The notes under the pieces are model-generated. The model had not been told where the DNA came from. It made no database searches and saw nothing but the letters and a program-made list of their open reading frames with translations. DNA of 64,000 nucleotides from Chelydra serpentina (lineage: Eukaryota; Chordata; Testudines; Chelydridae). This document shows positions 60,523 to 64,000 of this stretch, piece by piece (the first letter of the stretch is position 1; each line of letters opens with the position of its first letter). The stretch covers positions 21,248,001 to 21,312,000 of the forward strand of contig JBAIAC010000019.1 in assembly GCA_037349315.1 (NCBI GenBank). Reading direction: 5' to 3'. Position numbers and translations under genes: made by a program.

Positions 60523-60961
60523 CCCAACCAATGAAGTCAATGGAAGTCTTTCCACTGACTTCCGTGAGCTTGATCCAGTGCCCACAGAGCACAGTAGTTA
60601 AGAGTGCCAGCTTGTCTTTTCCTTTCCATCTCCACCAAACAGAAGCTGTTTAATAAAATACTCCATCCACAACATAGCAACAAGACCTCAGAATCCCAGG
60701 AGATAAAACGTCTTGTAAAATTCTCCTTAATAGTAATATAGGAAGAATTCATGACAATCTATTCAATTTTATATCTATGGGTATAAGAACAGCTTTCTGT
60801 GCAGAAGTGGTTTTAGATTAGCATATTATTTAACTTAAAGGATAGTAGCTAGCAAGCCTTAAAAATAGTCAGTCTCTCTCTCTCCTTCTACGCACCCTGA
60901 AAAAAAATTAGTTTCTAACACATAGCAAATAAAGAGATTTTAGGCAAAACTTCCAAATAGG

Positions 60962-61666
60962 TAGGGCCCTACCACATTCACGGGCCATTCTGGTCAATTT
61001 CACAGTCATAGGATTTTTTAAATCATAAATGTCATGATTTCAGATATGTAAATCTGAAATTTCACAGTGTTGTAATTGTAGTGGCCCTGACCCGAAAAGG
61101 GAGCAGGGGGAGCATTGCAAGGTTATTGTAGTGGGGTCATTGTATCTGCTCTGCTGCTAACGGCACCGCTGCCCTCAGAACTGGGTGGCCAGAGAGTGGC
61201 AGCTGCGAGTCCAGCTCTGAAGGCAGCAGCGCAGGAGTAAGGGTGGCATGGTATGGTCTTGCTACTCTTACCTCTGCGCTACTGCTGGCGGTGCTTCCTT
61301 CAGAGCTGGGCACCTGGCCAGCATCCGCCACTCTCCGGCCACCCAGCTCTGAAGGTCGCACAGAAGGAAGGATGGTAATACCACAACCCCCCAGAAATGA
61401 TCTTGCAACCCTGCCACAGCCGTATTTTGGTCCAGGACCCCTACAATTACAACACCGTGAAATTTCAGATTTACGTTTCTGAAATCATGAAATTTATTAT
61501 TTTAAAAATCCTGTGGCTGTGAAACCCCAGTTTGAGAAATGCTGCTCCCCTGTGAAATCTGTTTGGTATAGGGTAAAACTACACAAAAGACCATGTTTCA
61601 CGGGGGGAGACCAGATTTCATGGTCCGGGATGCATTTTTCATGGCCATGAATTCTGTAGGGCCCTA
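60962..61666. mobile_element. Non-autonomous hAT-like element with nested hairpins
   Basis: TIR TAGGGCCCTAC at 60962-60972 and its complement at 61656-61666. Flanks CAAATAGG and TATGTAGG agree in five of eight bases, a plausible worn duplication. Arms 61022-61081 and 61441-61498 are long inverted repeats. Inside them a GC-rich pair (CAGAACTGGGTGGCC / GGCCACCCAGCTCTG) makes a further hairpin. No coding capacity. Confidence 0.75.
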
Positions 61667-61675
61667 TATGTAGGC

Positions 61676-61735
61676 ATGTAACTACCATATGGAATAAACT
61701 GCCAAAAGAGGTTTTGAATCAAGCCATATCAATGA
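61676..61735 (+). mobile_element. CR1 fragment
   Basis: CATATGGAATAAACTGCCAA and AGAGGTTTTGAATCAAGCC resemble the CR1 C-terminal segment coding for WNKLPREV-like residues. Short and diverged. Confidence 0.45.
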
Positions 61736-61931
61736 ATTAAAAAGAAACCTTAATTAGCTGACAAACCAAGACAAAACAGTGAATATAAGAGAAGAAAAGG
61801 GGGGGGAAGATATAAAGAAAGAAAAGTGGGTGCATGATAAGGGTACATGATGGGGCCAGTTCTTCTCCATAGAACTGATTTAAAACTTTCTATGAATATG
61901 CAATATGTTTTGGGGTTAAAAAGAAGAATAT

Positions 61932-62890
61932 TTTGCATTTCCATAGACTCTTCTACGCAAGAAACTCAAAGTACTTTACAGATATTAATTAGTAAAAACC
62001 CATAAAATTCCAGTGAGGCAAATATTACCACAGCAATTTTACAGATGGGGATATGAAGCACAGAGAGGCTAAGCAATTTGCCCAACGTCACACAGGGAAT
62101 CAAATGCAGAAATAGGGTTGCCAGGTGTCCAATTTTCGACACTGGTCAGAACCGCTGACTGGGCCATTAAAAGTCCAGTTGGTGGTGCAGCGGGGCTGGT
62201 AGGCTCCATGCCCAGCACTGTAGCTCCCAGGAAGACATGTCCCTCCGGAGGGAGGGGCGGCCAGGGAGACTGCGTGCTGTTCCTGCCCACAGGCGCTATG
62301 CTGAGTGCCGGCTCCTCAGCTCCCATTGGCCAGGAACCAAAGCCAATGGGAGCTGCGGGGATGGTGCCTCCAGGTGGGGGCAGCACCGGTGGGTGGGGGT
62401 GGCATGCGGAGCCTTCCTGGCCACCCCTCCACCTAGAAGCCAGAGGGACAAGTCGCTGCTTTCCAGGAGCCGCCTGAGGTCAGCACTGCCTGAAGCCTGC
62501 ACTCCAACCCTCTGCCCCAACCCTGAGCCCTCTCCCACACTCTGAACCCTTCAGCCCCAGTCCCACCCCAGAGCCTGTCCTTACCCCATCCCACAACCCA
62601 ACTCTCTTCCCCAGCCTGGAGCCCCCTCTGCACCCTGAACCTGATTTCTGGCCCCATCCTGGAGCCTGCACCCCAGCCCAGATCCAGTATCCCCTCCTAC
62701 ACCTCAACCCCCTGCCTCAGCCTGGAGCCCCCTCCCACACACTGAATCATGTGGGGCCTTGTGGAAGGGGCGGGGCAAGGGTGTTCATTTTTCTGCAATT
62801 AGAAAGTTGGTAACACTATGCAGAAACAGGAATAGAACTCAGCTGGTCTCCTGTGCTTTAGACACGTAGTGGCCCACTCTTTCATTGCAA
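61932..62890 (-). mobile_element. SINE on the minus strand, split by a hAT element
   Basis: 61932-62112 reads TTTTGCATTTCCATAG, CAAAGTACTTTACAGAT, ATTTTACAGATGGGG, GCACAGAGAGGCTAAG and CCAACGTCACACAGGGAATC. This continues at 62827-62890 (ACAGGAATAGAACTCAGC, CTTTAGACACGTAGTGGCCC). Together these are tail, body and tRNA-like head of one minus-strand SINE. The hAT copy and its duplication TGCAGAAA interrupt it. Confidence 0.75.
62113..62818. mobile_element. GC-rich non-autonomous hAT element, 8-bp TSD
   Basis: Starts TAGGGTTGCCAGGTGTCC and ends AGAAAGTTGGTAACACTA. The 8-bp duplication TGCAGAAA is exact (62105-62112 and 62819-62826). Shares CTGGGCCATTAAAAGTCCAG and CCAATGGGAGCTGCGGGG with 50405-51507. 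Ends in an array of CCCCAGCCTGGAGCCCC-like units at 62500-62740. ORFs here are compositional. Confidence 0.88.
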
Positions 62891-62894
62891 GGTC

Positions 62895-64000
62895 CACATG
62901 CATAGCGACTTCAAGATTAGGTGCTTAATTATTAATTAAATGAACTTCTTTAAGACGGTAAAGGGACAAGACAATGTTGGTCTATAGGAGAGTACTTAGA
63001 CTTTTATTTACTGTCCTTTGGCTTTTACTGAAATCCTTTCCTATCCTCCCCTCGAGACAGTTCATCTTCCATCTCAACACCATCATATCCTCTTATTCTG
63101 TGCTCGATGGAGAGACTGCAGTTTGCTATAACCTCACAGAACAGCATTTATCTGTGTTTCTCTCATAGCAAAAAGCAATAAGGGTTATAAATGCAGGATC
63201 GTGTCTGTTATTCAAATAGCCCATTCCCCTCAATACGTTTCTATACTCTGAACTAACCAGGAGCATTAAGAGCATTGGAATTATGAAACATTTCCAGAGG
63301 TCTGATGGCAGACAGTATGTAGCTGTCATCTGAAACTAGGAGAATTTGTGCCACAAGGCAGGTATGAAATAGACCACAGTAGCCAGTGACAAATAAGTAA
63401 TGAACCTAAATATACCCAGTCAATTCAAGAGCCCTAGGATGCTGTGAACATGCAGAATGGGTGGATGGACTTGATTCTCAGGAGGGGGCTGCGGTTAAAG
63501 GGTCTGTTTCTTTTTAGTTTGTTTTTATTGGCTTCAAAAATGCACACAGACACAAAGCACAGGCTCACGATTTTAAATTAAAAATCAAAATGGAAAAACG
63601 CCCTTTTAAATTAAAGTAAACAATTGGCGTTGGGCATACACCCATTTGTCAACAGTTAAATGTTACAGATAGGGACATATGAAGAGAAAAATCTTTTGAA
63701 CACATTGGACTGAATGAGCTTCTGTGGTGGGGTCAGAGTAAACTAGGGTCTGCCCCTCCTAAATAGGGATGGTTGGTATGTATGAGCGGAGTATTGTAAC
63801 ACATTATTTTAAGCAATGTATTTGTTAGTATTTGTGCAAGGTCATGCATAAAAAGTCAGAATTAGAGCTTTAAGACTACATTTTTAAAGACGTTTGAGGT
63901 AGATGTGCCTTATTATCTTAAAGACCCCTTTCCTTACTTTTTCATGCAGACATCTCCACATCCTATGCATTGCTCCTTATACATGGAATGAACTTCTAAA
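62895..64000. other. No clear feature
   Basis: AT-rich sequence with short ORFs. No element ends seen to the window edge. Confidence 0.4.

Noticed and set aside
62118..62545. Overlapping ORFs of about 75-119 codons on both strands
   Set aside because: They are by-products of high GC content in a non-autonomous hAT element.

Overview
The window looks like gene-poor DNA, intergenic or intronic, from a non-avian reptile, most likely a turtle. No host protein-coding exon could be supported. Open reading frames are short and scattered. Those that resemble proteins belong to transposable elements: CR1-type reverse transcriptases, a second LINE reverse transcriptase, a PIF/Harbinger transposase, a Penelope-like endonuclease and a DIRS-type tyrosine recombinase. 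The turtle call rests on recalled repeat types (CR1 copies ending in ATTCTATG or TTCTTATG units, tRNA-headed SINEs, Neptune-type Penelope ends, TAGGGTGACC-type hAT miniatures) and not on a database search.

Layout. 1-1799: LTR tail, then a long 5'-truncated CR1. 4049-4434: hAT-like miniature. 6816-7750: old antisense CR1 with foreign DNA in the middle. 10602-10841: a retrocopy joining the start of 7SL RNA to what looks like an H/ACA snoRNA, with a 13-bp target-site duplication. 16622-17470: DIRS-like inverted repeats and decayed recombinase. 20317-21205: antisense CR1. 21332-21751: hAT miniature with perfect 8-bp duplications. 22058-27424: several copies of an AT-rich family with variable internal cargo, a SINE, and a Penelope end with a perfect 34-bp palindrome. 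27494-28206: LTR-like element. 32491-35140: AT-rich element, SINEs, and a Harbinger copy that splits a SINE. 35723-36215: second hAT-like miniature. 37880-40160: LINE split by a 684-bp solo LTR. 43366-43969: young CR1 3' end. 50405-51507: GC-rich hAT-like element. 51829-52813: Penelope-like insertion inside a CR1 tail. 56430-56850: solo LTR. 60962-61666 and 62113-62818: hAT-like elements, the second inserted in a SINE.

Between these lie AT-rich stretches of ordinary intergenic character. Two are flagged speculatively as possible conserved non-coding DNA. The elements do not form a pathway. Their nesting records order of insertion: LTR after LINE, Penelope after CR1, hAT after SINE, Harbinger after SINE. 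The best candidate for something undescribed is the 7SL/snoRNA chimera.
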